This document shows, one piece after another, positions 1 through 5,814 of a DNA stretch of 10,351 nucleotides. The notes below the pieces were generated by a model. That model was given only the letters and a program-made list of their open reading frames with translations. It was not told where the DNA came from and did not search any database. The position numbers and the translations under genes are program-made. Each line of letters starts with the position of its first letter. Within the stretch, counting starts at the first letter, position 1. The stretch is from Spirochaetia bacterium. Its GTDB lineage: Bacteria; Spirochaetota; Spirochaetia; Treponematales; Breznakiellaceae. Where the stretch lies: positions 1 through 10,351 of the forward strand of contig BNUW01000089.1 of assembly GCA_025997655.1 (NCBI GenBank), written 5' to 3'.

Positions 1-101
1 AGTGCAAGCAGGCCGAAATACAAGATGGAGATGATGGGATTTTCGGTGAAGGATATGTAGGGGCCGCTACAGTAGCCATGGCTACAATACCGGTTAACCC
101 G
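1..101. other. Window edge, no gene assignable
   Basis: Short open frames run through this edge on both strands. The plus frame beginning at base 3 stops with TAA at 105-107. A minus frame following the TAA at 102-104 is open to base 1 and encodes a hydrophobic stretch, but I find no convincing start codon or ribosome binding site for it. A 14-bp perfect palindrome, GTAGCCATGGCTAC, sits at 72-85. None of this is enough to name a gene. Confidence 0.3.
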
Positions 102-251
102 TTATAAAAATTTATCCGCAATGGCCCGTATATGTTCGGCAACATCCTTGACAAGGGTGTCGGTAAAGGCGTCTTTTTGCATGGCCTGTAGGCGGCCGCG
201 GACGAGGGATGTTCCTTGAAACTGCGCTTTAGGAATTGGCAAATACCTCAC
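102..251 (-). CDS. Small unrecognised protein (49 aa) overlapping the XRE regulator gene
   Basis: This frame starts at a GTG (251-249) that overlaps the TGA stop of the upstream repressor gene in a GTGA arrangement, and ends with TAA at 102-104. The product begins MRYLPIPKAQF and has a charged, helix-prone C-terminal half (KDVAEHIRAIADKFL). There is no obvious ribosome binding site, so any translation would probably depend on coupling to the gene before it. The stop-start overlap and the protein-like composition are the only support. I do not recognise a family. Possible roles include a partner or effector of the regulator, such as a small toxin-like or accessory protein, but that is speculation. 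The same frame continues open after the TAA to the window edge, so a longer gene broken by a nonsense mutation is another reading. Confidence 0.42.
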   Translation of the reverse strand: MRYLPIPKAQFQGTSLVRGRLQAMQKDAFTDTLVKDVAEHIRAIADKFL

Positions 252-589
252 TGTTTTTGTAAGGTTTCCGCTAAATGACGGGCAGTCTCGTACACCACCC
301 TTCTGTCCCCTTCGGAGAGCTTTTCCAGGGACTGCCCCAATTGGCGCAGAGGAGAATTTACGATCAAAGAAGCCCTCTCAGGAGAAGATTCGGCGCCATC
401 CACAAGATATTCGACCGTAACCCCCAGGGCTTTGGCGATGCGGACGGCTACATCCGCAGGCGGCATGGATTCCCGTACGCCAAGATACATTTCAAGGGCG
501 CCTTTTGCGACCTTTGCCTTTGCGGAAAGCTCTTTAACCGTCAAATCCTGAAAATCCAGTTCCTCACGGAGATTTTGTCTTAAACTCAT
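248..589 (-). CDS. XRE-family helix-turn-helix transcriptional regulator
   Basis: The 113-aa product begins MSLRQNLREELDFQDLTVKE. Residues about 17-36 form a Cro/CI-type helix-turn-helix (TVKELSAKAKVAKGALEMYL), and the ALGVTVEYLVDG segment at 54-65 is the usual end of this fold. The C-terminal 45 residues are charged and helical, perhaps a dimerisation tail. An open frame reaches back to a TTG at 631, but the ATG at 589 gives the usual N-terminus for the family and leaves the GCAAWTGC repeats outside the coding region, so I prefer it; the ribosome binding site is weak. The gene diverges from the acyltransferase operon and is overlapped at its end by a 49-codon frame. The repeats upstream are plausible autoregulatory operators. 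Small repressors of this kind occur alone, in phages and as antitoxins, and the sequence does not decide which applies. Confidence 0.8.
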   Translation of the reverse strand: MSLRQNLREELDFQDLTVKELSAKAKVAKGALEMYLGVRESMPPADVAVRIAKALGVTVEYLVDGAESSPERASLIVNSPLRQLGQSLEKLSEGDRRVVYETARHLAETLQKQ

Positions 590-604
590 CAGAAAAACGA
601 TAGT

Positions 605-697
605 GCAAATGCTTTGTTTTCTTCTTGACAACTAAGCAAATGCCTTGTAATATCGCCATACAACAGGGCAATTGCTCTGTTGTATGGCGGCAATTGC
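605..697. promoter_or_regulatory. Phased array of four GCAAWTGC sites in the divergent promoter region
   Basis: GCAAATGC occurs at 605-612 and 636-643, and GCAATTGC at 668-675 and 690-697. The start-to-start distances are 31, 32 and 22 bp, close to three, three and two helical turns, so all four would lie on about the same face of the DNA. The first two sit in a longer direct repeat (GCAAATGCYTTG). The location between the divergent repressor and acyltransferase genes suggests operators for the adjacent XRE protein. That binding is inferred. Confidence 0.5.
654..689. repeat. 36-bp near-perfect palindrome
   Basis: The arms CGCCATACAACAG and CTGTTGTATGGCG are exact reverse complements, and the centre is GCAATTGC with one mismatched pair beside it. 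It has no T-tract and lies between divergent starts, so it is more likely a dimeric-protein binding site or cruciform than a terminator. It encloses the third site of the GCAAWTGC array. Confidence 0.75.
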
Positions 698-741
698 CAT
701 AATGCTCAGCTCCTATTTTTAGATGAATTGGAGGAATCCAG

Positions 742-2271
742 ATGAATTTCAATTCTTGGCAGTTTCTGGTGTTTTTTCCGGTGGTTGCGGTGGGGTATTT
801 TGCCATCACTATGCGGGTCAGGCGTGTCCAGCCGGCGCTCTCTAACACCCTGTCCCAGGTTTTTCTGCTTGGGGTATCCCTGTTTTTCTATGCCTGCTGG
901 AATCCGGTCTACCTTGGGCTGATCCTGTTTTCGGTAACCGTTACCTGGCTGTCCGGGATACTGATGGCGGGGACGGCGCTGGAAAACAGAAAAATCTTTC
1001 TTATCGCATCCCTGGTGCTGAATTTAGGGGTGCTGTTTTTCTTTAAGTACTATAATTTTTTCGCCGGAACGGTGAATCCTTTCCTGAACGCAATGGGGAC
1101 GGGCGCCGGGTTACCAGCTTTCAATGTGCTTTTGCCGGTGGGGATTTCCTTCTATACCTTTCAGGCATTGGGTTACTCAATTGACGTGTACCGGGGAACC
1201 GTGGCGGCGGAACGGAATTTTGTAAGCTATGCACTGTTTGTTACGTTTTTCCCCCAACTTGTTGCGGGACCGATAGAGCGGACAGGGAATCTGCTGCCTC
1301 AATTTAAGGCGGATCATGTTTTCGATTATGACCGGGTAACTTCGGGTTTGAAACTTGCCGCTTGGGGGATGTTCAAAAAGGTTGTTATTGCCGACCGTCT
1401 CGCAGTATATGTGAACAGCGTTTATGGTGATCCTGCGGTGTACCCTGCCACAGCGCTGGTGCTGGCGACTTTTTTCTTTACCTTTCAGATTTACTGCGAT
1501 TTTTCCGGGTATTCCGATCTTGCCATTGGTACGGCACGGGTTTTGGGCTTTAATCTGATGACCAATTTCAGGAAGCCCTATTTTTCGAAGTCCATAAGTG
1601 AATTCTGGCGGCGGTGGCATATTTCCCTTTCCACATGGCTCAAGGATTATATCTATATTCCCCTTGGCGGTAATAGGAAAGGCGCCTTCCGGCAAAAGAT
1701 AAATCTGCTTATCACTTTTTTGCTCAGCGGCCTTTGGCATGGCGCTGCCTGGCATTTTGTAATCTGGGGGCTTTTCCATGGTGTTTACCAGGTTATTGAG
1801 CGGAGTATTCCTGAGCGGATCACTGCGGCGTTTAAGAAGGTCCCGGTTGTGCAGGTATGTGTCTCGTTTCTGCTGGTATGTTTTGCGTGGATATTTTTCC
1901 GGGCTAATACTATGGGGGATGCGTTTTTGATTGTTAGGAAGTTGGGGGATCTCCCGGCGGAGTGTGCGGGATATTTGGCCCGGCTTCCTGAACGGGGGAT
2001 TGTTAATACGGTGCGGGTGGCGTTTCAGTTGGGGACATTAGTGGGTATTGCCCATCCTGTTAGCGGGTTTGGAATGGCAGTCTTTGGGCTTTCCGTTATT
2101 TCAGTAATTATATTACTTGTGGGTGATAACTGGACAAGAGCCGTGCCGGGAACCAAATGTGTTATGCGGCTGCCGCTCGTTTTGCGTTGGGCCGGGTACT
2201 ATGCGCTGATTCTGGTAATCATGATTAGTTGGGGTAGGGATACTTCGCAGTTTATCTATTTTACATTTTAA
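742..2271 (+). CDS. MBOAT-family membrane O-acyltransferase (AlgI/DltB-like)
   Basis: This 509-aa polytopic membrane protein should transfer an acyl group, usually acetyl, across the cytoplasmic membrane to a cell-surface glycan or polymer. The N-terminus (FNSWQFLVFFPVV) is typical of AlgI relatives. The conserved block FWRRWHISLSTWLKDYIYIP lies at 288-307, and the family's invariant histidine is H333 in LWHGAAWHF (331-339), with a second WGLFHG at 342-347. The length fits the usual 460-510 residues, and hydrophobic helices fill both ends. A clear ribosome binding site (GGAGG, 731-735) precedes the ATG. The next gene, 15 bases downstream on the same strand, encodes an SGNH-like protein, the common partner that completes extracytoplasmic O-acylation. 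The acceptor cannot be read from the window, as no alginate, teichoic acid or other polysaccharide genes are present. Confidence 0.93.
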   Translation: MNFNSWQFLVFFPVVAVGYFAITMRVRRVQPALSNTLSQVFLLGVSLFFYACWNPVYLGLILFSVTVTWLSGILMAGTALENRKIFLIASLVLNLGVLFFFKYYNFFAGTVNPFLNAMGTGAGLPAFNVLLPVGISFYTFQALGYSIDVYRGTVAAERNFVSYALFVTFFPQLVAGPIERTGNLLPQFKADHVFDYDRVTSGLKLAAWGMFKKVVIADRLAVYVNSVYGDPAVYPATALVLATFFFTFQIYCDFSGYSDLAIGTARVLGFNLMTNFRKPYFSKSISEFWRRWHISLSTWLKDYIYIPLGGNRKGAFRQKINLLITFLLSGLWHGAAWHFVIWGLFHGVYQVIERSIPERITAAFKKVPVVQVCVSFLLVCFAWIFFRANTMGDAFLIVRKLGDLPAECAGYLARLPERGIVNTVRVAFQLGTLVGIAHPVSGFGMAVFGLSVISVIILLVGDNWTRAVPGTKCVMRLPLVLRWAGYYALILVIMISWGRDTSQFIYFTF

Positions 2272-2286
2272 GGAATTTAGTATTTT

Positions 2287-3186
2287 ATGAAAAAACTCAT
2301 TTTCAAGCTTCTTCTGTTATTTTTACTGATTGTTATACCATTGATGGCCATAGTATTGATTCCGGCTCCCAAAAATAATTATATGCAGGCAATCCTTGAT
2401 AAACACCAACGATTGATGAGTACCGAATCGCCGCGAATTGTTCTTGTGGGTGGTTCCAATTTTGCGTTTGGGATTGACAGCAAGGCTATACAAGACGCAT
2501 TGCATATCCCTGTGGTAAATACAGGAATTAATGCGAGTATCGGTTTAGGCCGTATGCTAGACGATATTACGCCGCTGCTTCGCCCCGGTGATATTCTGGT
2601 AATCGCCCCTGAATATTCACTTTTTACCAGTGAATGGGATGGTGCCGAGGGGGCGTACGGATTAATCTTTGACGTACATTGCTATCCACTTATCGTGCAT
2701 CCCCTGTTATATGGCCTCCCTTCCGGATTTTTTACTTACGCAAGAAACAAGATCATAGCTTTGATACCCCACCCGCCTAATCCTCTTCGTTCAACACGGG
2801 ACGGCTTTAACGAATACGGCGATTATATAAAACACCTGGAAATAGAAAATCGGCACATAGCTCTGGCACAACTGCTCGGAAAAATCAACGAAAAATATCT
2901 TTCCGCATTTTTCCGTATCGCCGATTCTCTTGCCGAACAGGGTATAAAAGTGCTTATTAGCTATCCAAGCTACGAAGAAGTATCCTACAAAAACTCGGAG
3001 GATACGATTCACGAATTAGACGCAGCTTTAAGGACGAAAGAAAACATAACCGTTATCTCGTCTCCGGAAAATTATTGCTTTCCTACAGAGTATTTCTACG
3101 ATTCGGCCTATCACCTTAATGCAAAAGGCCGGGAAATCCGGACCGCCCGGTTGATAGAGGACCTTAAACGGCAGTTTGGGCAATAA
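2287..3186 (+). CDS. Membrane-anchored SGNH-hydrolase-like protein, probable O-acylation partner
   Basis: The 299-aa product starts with a short basic stretch and a single hydrophobic segment (residues 5-25) with no clear cleavage site, so it is probably an N-terminally anchored extracytoplasmic protein. GGSNFAFGIDS at 55-65 fits the nucleophile-serine block of SGNH proteins (S57). NTGINAS at 78-84 and GDILVIAPEY at 101-110 match the following core blocks, and YDSAYHLNAKGR at 271-282 supplies the C-terminal Asp/His pair (D272, H276). Known relatives such as AlgX/AlgJ-type proteins pass acetyl groups from an MBOAT protein to a polysaccharide, which suits the gene immediately upstream. AAGGA ahead of the ATG is a reasonable though distant ribosome binding site. 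The last 73 bases of the gene, with flanking sequence, are repeated at 3907-3997. Confidence 0.8.
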   Translation: MKKLIFKLLLLFLLIVIPLMAIVLIPAPKNNYMQAILDKHQRLMSTESPRIVLVGGSNFAFGIDSKAIQDALHIPVVNTGINASIGLGRMLDDITPLLRPGDILVIAPEYSLFTSEWDGAEGAYGLIFDVHCYPLIVHPLLYGLPSGFFTYARNKIIALIPHPPNPLRSTRDGFNEYGDYIKHLEIENRHIALAQLLGKINEKYLSAFFRIADSLAEQGIKVLISYPSYEEVSYKNSEDTIHELDAALRTKENITVISSPENYCFPTEYFYDSAYHLNAKGREIRTARLIEDLKRQFGQ

Positions 3187-3204
3187 ATGACGTATCCCCC
3201 TACT
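3114..3204 (+). repeat. 91-bp direct repeat, left copy (3' end of the SGNH gene)
   Basis: This segment covers the last coding bases of the SGNH gene, its TAA and 18 bases beyond. It matches 3907-3997 at 88 of 91 positions. The two copies bracket the toxin-antitoxin genes. Confidence 0.95.
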
Positions 3205-3212
3205 GCGAACCC

Positions 3213-3241
3213 TTGACATGTTATCCAATTCAAGTTAATAT
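3213..3241 (+). promoter_or_regulatory. Sigma-70 type promoter for the toxin-antitoxin operon
   Basis: A consensus -35 box TTGACA (3213-3218) is separated by exactly 17 bases from TAATAT (3236-3241), one base away from the consensus -10. It lies 44 bases upstream of the antitoxin ATG and just downstream of the left direct repeat, so the module carries its own promoter. Part of the -35 region is echoed after the right repeat (TTGAC at 3997-4001). Confidence 0.75.
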
Positions 3242-3284
3242 TACTACGAAAAGGTAAATGTAAACTTATTAGGAGGGGGGTGCT

Positions 3285-3512
3285 ATGTCATTAGTTATTG
3301 AATTTCAGTCCGTAATACGGGATGGTGTTATACCTATACCAAAAGAATATGCAGGCAAGATTCACTCATCGGCTATACAGGTCGCCATTACCGAAATCAC
3401 TGCAAATTCCCCCAAAAAGGTTAAACCATTTACTTTTGAAGATTTTTCTGCGATTGCTATTGATACCCGCAGTTGGAAGTTTGATCGCGAGGAAGCCAAT
3501 GAACGGCGTTAA
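3285..3512 (+). CDS. Antitoxin of a VapBC-like toxin-antitoxin pair
   Basis: This 75-aa protein should neutralise the PIN-domain toxin encoded directly after it and repress the shared promoter. The N-terminal part (EFQSVIRDGVIPIPKEYAGK) resembles the short beta-strand DNA-binding domains of AbrB-like and related antitoxins. The C-terminal part is charged (DTRSWKFDREEANERR), as expected for a toxin-wrapping tail. A strong purine-rich ribosome binding site (AGGAGG, 3271-3276, followed by further G residues) lies just before the ATG. The gene overlaps the toxin start by 14 bases, a typical coupling that keeps antitoxin synthesis ahead of toxin. The exact antitoxin family is not certain from sequence alone; the assignment rests mainly on the partner, the size and the gene order. 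Confidence 0.78.
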   Translation: MSLVIEFQSVIRDGVIPIPKEYAGKIHSSAIQVAITEITANSPKKVKPFTFEDFSAIAIDTRSWKFDREEANERR

Positions 3513-3912
3513 GGCATTTGTCGATACTAATGTGATTGGCTATTTATATTCAAAAACGGACCTGGATAAAAAGAAAATGGCCTTGGATGCCATAAATTTT
3601 TATGATTGTATCATAAGCACCCAGATTTTGAATGAATTTTGTAACATTAGTATAAAAAAATTTCATCGATCGGTTCCGGAAATTCTGAAAGCTGTCAACG
3701 AAATATATGCCGCTTGTGTTGTTATTCTTTTGGAGCCTGAAACTATCAAACATGCTCTGGAAATACATAAACGATACCAATATTCATATTATGACAGTTT
3801 AATAGTTGCATCTGCGCTGGAACAGGATTGCGACTATCTCTTGTCAGAAGATATGAATGATGGACAGATCATCGGAAAGATGGCTATAAAGAATATATTT
3901 AAAATGCCTTAA
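3499..3912 (+). CDS. PIN-domain toxin (VapC-like ribonuclease)
   Basis: The 137-aa product is a complete PIN domain, a Mg-dependent RNase fold typical of VapC toxins, which usually cut tRNA or rRNA. The acidic residues expected for catalysis are visible: D9 in FVDTN, E46 in ILNEF, D99 in YYDSLI and D118 in LLSEDM. The reading frame is open back to 3322, but the ATG at 3499 is preceded by GAGGAAG and overlaps the antitoxin stop by 14 bases, so I take it as the start. The last two codons (CCT TAA) fall inside the right-hand 91-bp direct repeat, meaning the stop codon is supplied by the duplicated SGNH sequence. The native C-terminus may therefore have been slightly altered at insertion. All catalytic positions are intact, so the toxin looks functional. 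Confidence 0.9.
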   Translation: MNGVKAFVDTNVIGYLYSKTDLDKKKMALDAINFYDCIISTQILNEFCNISIKKFHRSVPEILKAVNEIYAACVVILLEPETIKHALEIHKRYQYSYYDSLIVASALEQDCDYLLSEDMNDGQIIGKMAIKNIFKMP

Positions 3913-3997
3913 CGCAAAAGGCCGGGAAATCCGGACCACCCGGCTGATAGAGGACCTTAAACGGCAGTTTGGGCAATAAATGACGTATCCCCCTACT
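3907..3997 (+). repeat. 91-bp direct repeat, right copy
   Basis: This copy matches 3114-3204 with three substitutions. Beyond it the homology weakly resumes after a gap of about 9 bases: CTTGACATGTTATCC at 3212-3226 against CTTGACCGTTTATCC at 3996-4010. Confidence 0.95.
3908..3979 (+). pseudogene. Duplicated C-terminal fragment of the SGNH-like gene
   Basis: This segment reads as the last 23 codons of the SGNH gene (LNAKGREIRTTRLIEDL, then KRQFGQ and TAA) with no start or upstream part. Of three substitutions relative to the intact gene, two are synonymous (AAT/AAC, TTG/CTG) and one changes Ala to Thr. That bias hints that the copy diverged while it was still coding, for example in a second full-length paralog. 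It is too small a sample to be firm. Confidence 0.75.
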
Positions 3998-4008
3998 TGA
4001 CCGTTTAT

Positions 4009-4055
4009 CCTATCTCGGCTAATTTAATATTGAATGTTAAATTAGCCGAGATAGG
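4009..4055. repeat. Perfect 19-bp inverted repeat upstream of the ATPase remnant
   Basis: The arms at 4009-4027 (CCTATCTCGGCTAATTTAA) and 4037-4055 are exact reverse complements around a 9-base loop. It ends 8 bases before the start of the ATPase remnant. It may be an operator or RNA hairpin belonging to that gene, or a mobile-element end. No T-tract follows, so an intrinsic terminator is unlikely. Confidence 0.85.
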
Positions 4056-4063
4056 CGGATGTG

Positions 4064-4422
4064 ATGATGGATACCTATATTAAAAGACATGCTGAAGGGG
4101 TTTTGAAAAAGGGCCCGTGTTTGAAACCTTTGTTGTGTCTGAAATTATAAAAAGTTATTATAACAGCGGGAAAGAGCCGCCGGTTTATTTTTATCGTGAC
4201 CGGGATGGTAAAGAAATAGATATTCTGTTGTGGCGAAACGGCAAATTGTATCCCCTTGAAATAAAAAAGCACGCAAATCCCGCTAAGCAGGATATTGCGG
4301 CTTTCCCGGTTCTTGATAAAATTACGGGCTTTGAACGGGGCTCCGGCGGTGTAATCTGTACCTATCCTGATCTTACGACGATGGACGGGAATGACAGGGT
4401 TATACCGGTTTGGTACCTGTAG
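4064..4422 (+). pseudogene. AAA-type ATPase with DUF4143 domain, internally deleted
   Basis: The first 17 or so codons from the ATG at 4064 (MMDTYIKRHAEGVLKKG) look like the N-terminus of the stand-alone ATP-binding proteins that carry a C-terminal DUF4143 domain. The frame then changes, and from about 4111 the sequence is the C-terminal part of the same family (GPVFETFVVSEIIKSYYNSG). It runs into a PD-(D/E)XK-like core with KEIDILLW and LYPLEIKKH before TAG at 4420-4422. Walker A, Walker B and everything between are missing. Family members are usually about 380-450 residues, so roughly 300 codons have been lost, with a frameshift at the junction. A GTG at 4117 could start a 101-aa stand-alone domain, but I see no ribosome binding site. 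The gene ends 2 bases from the convergent metallo-hydrolase gene. Confidence 0.75.
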
Positions 4423-4424
4423 TA

Positions 4425-5225
4425 CTAAAACAGAACCTCGGCGCTCATCTCCAGATACTTTTCCCCTGCATAGTCCGGAAAAGCGGCCTTTACCCCGGCG
4501 ATAAAGGAAGCCTGGTCTTTGGATTTTGCCGCCAGTTCCTTCACCTTTTGGAGGTAGCTTATTTTTTCCGCCGCAATTTCTGCCGTCACCGGGACATCAT
4601 GGGTAGTAAGGATAAGGCTGGGTTTGCGCTTTTCGTAATCCTCCATCTGCTCTATCATGGCGTCAATGTGTTCCGGGCTTTCCAGAATGTTATGAACCCG
4701 GTGGCCTACCATGTGGGTATACACCACATTGATGGCAGGTATTTCAAGATCAAAACTTTCCGGCGTGTCCGTTACGATAAACTCAATGCCGCCAATGGTC
4801 ACTTTACCGGCCTTGATAGTATCCGTAACCGCAGGAATTTCCGTGTACAGTTTGTCCCCAAAGATACCAGCGAAATTGTCGATCATCGCCTTTATAAAAC
4901 CCCCTTCGCCCATCGACTTCTTGGCGGCTTCGGTGGTGTATACCCGGCTGCCGGCAAAGGCATTGCCGCCGCCGGGATGGTAGGCCAAGATCAAATGATT
5001 CAGGGGCTTGTTCAGGGACTGTATATGATCCGCAAATTCCGCCAGATTATCCCGGAATAGGGGCGCTTCCAGGCCGATAAGCTCCTGCCCTGTTTCAAAA
5101 AGGTAACATTCATCCGCAAAAGGGTTTTTCGTTTCATAGGCGTGAAGCCGTATGCCGTTAAGATCGTAAATTCGCACCGCTCCAATGCTGAGCGGCGTCA
5201 TCGTAAACGTAGTTTTCTTCATCAT
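4425..5225 (-). CDS. Metallo-beta-lactamase-fold protein with degenerate metal site
   Basis: This 266-aa cytoplasmic protein has the layout of an MBL-fold hydrolase: an N-terminal beta region ending in YLFETGQELIGLEAP (41-55), the first metal loop at LILAYHPGGG (78-87), a second at YTHMVGHRVHNI (169-180), and TTHD at 207-210. The classic HxHxDH signature is reduced to H83 followed by PGGGN, so the usual dinuclear zinc site cannot form as in the standard family. H83, H171, H175, H178 and H209 remain as possible ligands. The protein may bind a single metal or have lost hydrolase activity. A good ribosome binding site (AAGGAG) lies 9 bases upstream of the first ATG; a second ATG follows directly. 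The substrate is unknown and no neighbour suggests one. Confidence 0.7.
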   Translation of the reverse strand: MMKKTTFTMTPLSIGAVRIYDLNGIRLHAYETKNPFADECYLFETGQELIGLEAPLFRDNLAEFADHIQSLNKPLNHLILAYHPGGGNAFAGSRVYTTEAAKKSMGEGGFIKAMIDNFAGIFGDKLYTEIPAVTDTIKAGKVTIGGIEFIVTDTPESFDLEIPAINVVYTHMVGHRVHNILESPEHIDAMIEQMEDYEKRKPSLILTTHDVPVTAEIAAEKISYLQKVKELAAKSKDQASFIAGVKAAFPDYAGEKYLEMSAEVLF

Positions 5226-5416
5226 TTTTCTGTACTCCTTCTAAGATGTGGTGAAACAATTTAGTGTTACCAAAAACATACGGAAGTTTAATGAAAAGGT
5301 ATATAAGATTATTTCAAATACATGGTTAGTTTTTAAGAATTCCCTGCGGCTAGTAGGTAGACATGTACTAAATTGTGTATACCGGCGAAAGAATAAATAA
5401 CCACTGACCACACGGA
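5226..5416. other. AT-rich intergenic stretch, no gene seen
   Basis: Apart from the ribosome binding site of the minus-strand metallo-hydrolase gene, I see no coding frame or clear structure here. The promoter of that gene should lie in this region, but no hexamer pair with good spacing stands out. Confidence 0.5.
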
Positions 5417-5474
5417 CACGGACAGGACGGACTGGTTTTTTGCCTGTCTTTTTCTATTGTCCGTGCTGTCCGTG
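5417..5474. repeat. Inverted repeat of GGAC-rich arms, likely intergenic repeat element
   Basis: CACGGACAGGACGGAC (5417-5432) and GTCCGTGCTGTCCGTG (5459-5474) are complementary at 15 of 16 positions around a 26-base pyrimidine-rich loop containing TTTTTT. The simple GGAC-based arms look like a dispersed intergenic repeat. A terminator is less likely because the T-run lies in the loop rather than after the stem. Confidence 0.65.
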
Positions 5475-5480
5475 AGGTCG

Positions 5481-5504
5481 ACTTTTCCACTTGGGTGGAA
5501 AAGT
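5481..5504. repeat. 10-bp perfect hairpin next to the intron fragment
   Basis: ACTTTTCCAC and GTGGAAAAGT pair perfectly around TTGG. On the plus strand the stem is followed by GGTTTATCT and then by the intron-like GTGCG at 5514. This is the arrangement expected where a group IIC intron has inserted beside a terminator-like stem-loop. Confidence 0.7.
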
Positions 5505-5507
5505 GGT

Positions 5508-5735
5508 TTATCTGTGCGCCCAGCATGGGCGGTAACTTGGCGGTGAAAGTCCGCTACACACTTGGTAGTAGGAAGTGGCGGACTGATGAAATGGCGTAGC
5601 GGGTTTTATTTGAGACTGATTGTGCGATGATGCACTATCTAAAAAGGTAATTATCACTTCACATTTTTCGGTTACCGGAATTGCCTGGTCTACCAGAAAT
5701 GTGTTTCCATCGTAAACACCTTTGACTGCTAACAT
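5508..5735 (-). pseudogene. Truncated antitoxin-like gene reading into the intron fragment
   Basis: The first part (MLAVKGVYDGNTFLVDQAIP, then VTEKCEVIITFLD) looks like a short antitoxin of the beta-stranded DNA-binding type, in which a VKGxYDG opening and an EVIITFLD strand are typical. I chose the ATG at 5735, preceded by GTGGGGA; the frame also allows a GTG at 5747. After about residue 50 the sequence becomes atypical. From about residue 51 (SATSYYQVC onward) it is the antisense of the group II intron-like segment, so the native C-terminus has been replaced. No toxin gene follows. It may still bind DNA but probably cannot neutralise a toxin. It lies 79 bases downstream of the permease gene on the same strand, with no clear terminator between. 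Confidence 0.6.
5514..5583 (+). mobile_element. 5' fragment of a group II intron (probably bacterial class C)
   Basis: The segment opens with GTGCGCCCAGCATGGGCG, the form of a group II intron 5' end. It shows a CGCCC/GGGCG stem around AGCAT, then a GCGG-TGAAAGT-CCGC hairpin (5540-5554), then TAGTAGGAAGTGGCGG. From memory this resembles the 5' ends of class C introns. Only about 70 bases remain: there is no intron-encoded reverse transcriptase and no domain V. The right boundary is a guess, set where the sequence starts to read as antitoxin on the other strand. The hairpin 10 bases upstream fits class C target choice. It is a dead remnant. Confidence 0.5.
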
Positions 5736-5814
5736 ATATTTCCCCACTGATGAATGATATATAAATTCAGTAAAAAATCAAGCGGATACATCCATGATGT
5801 TGCCTCGCCATGTT

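Noticed and set aside
3271..3280. G-run before the antitoxin start as a phase-variation tract
   Set aside because: Six G residues are short for slippage, and the run is adequately explained as a ribosome binding site.
3322..3498. Longer N-terminus for the PIN toxin
   Set aside because: It would overlap the antitoxin gene almost completely in another frame, and the ATG at 3499 has a good ribosome binding site and gives the normal PIN N-terminus.
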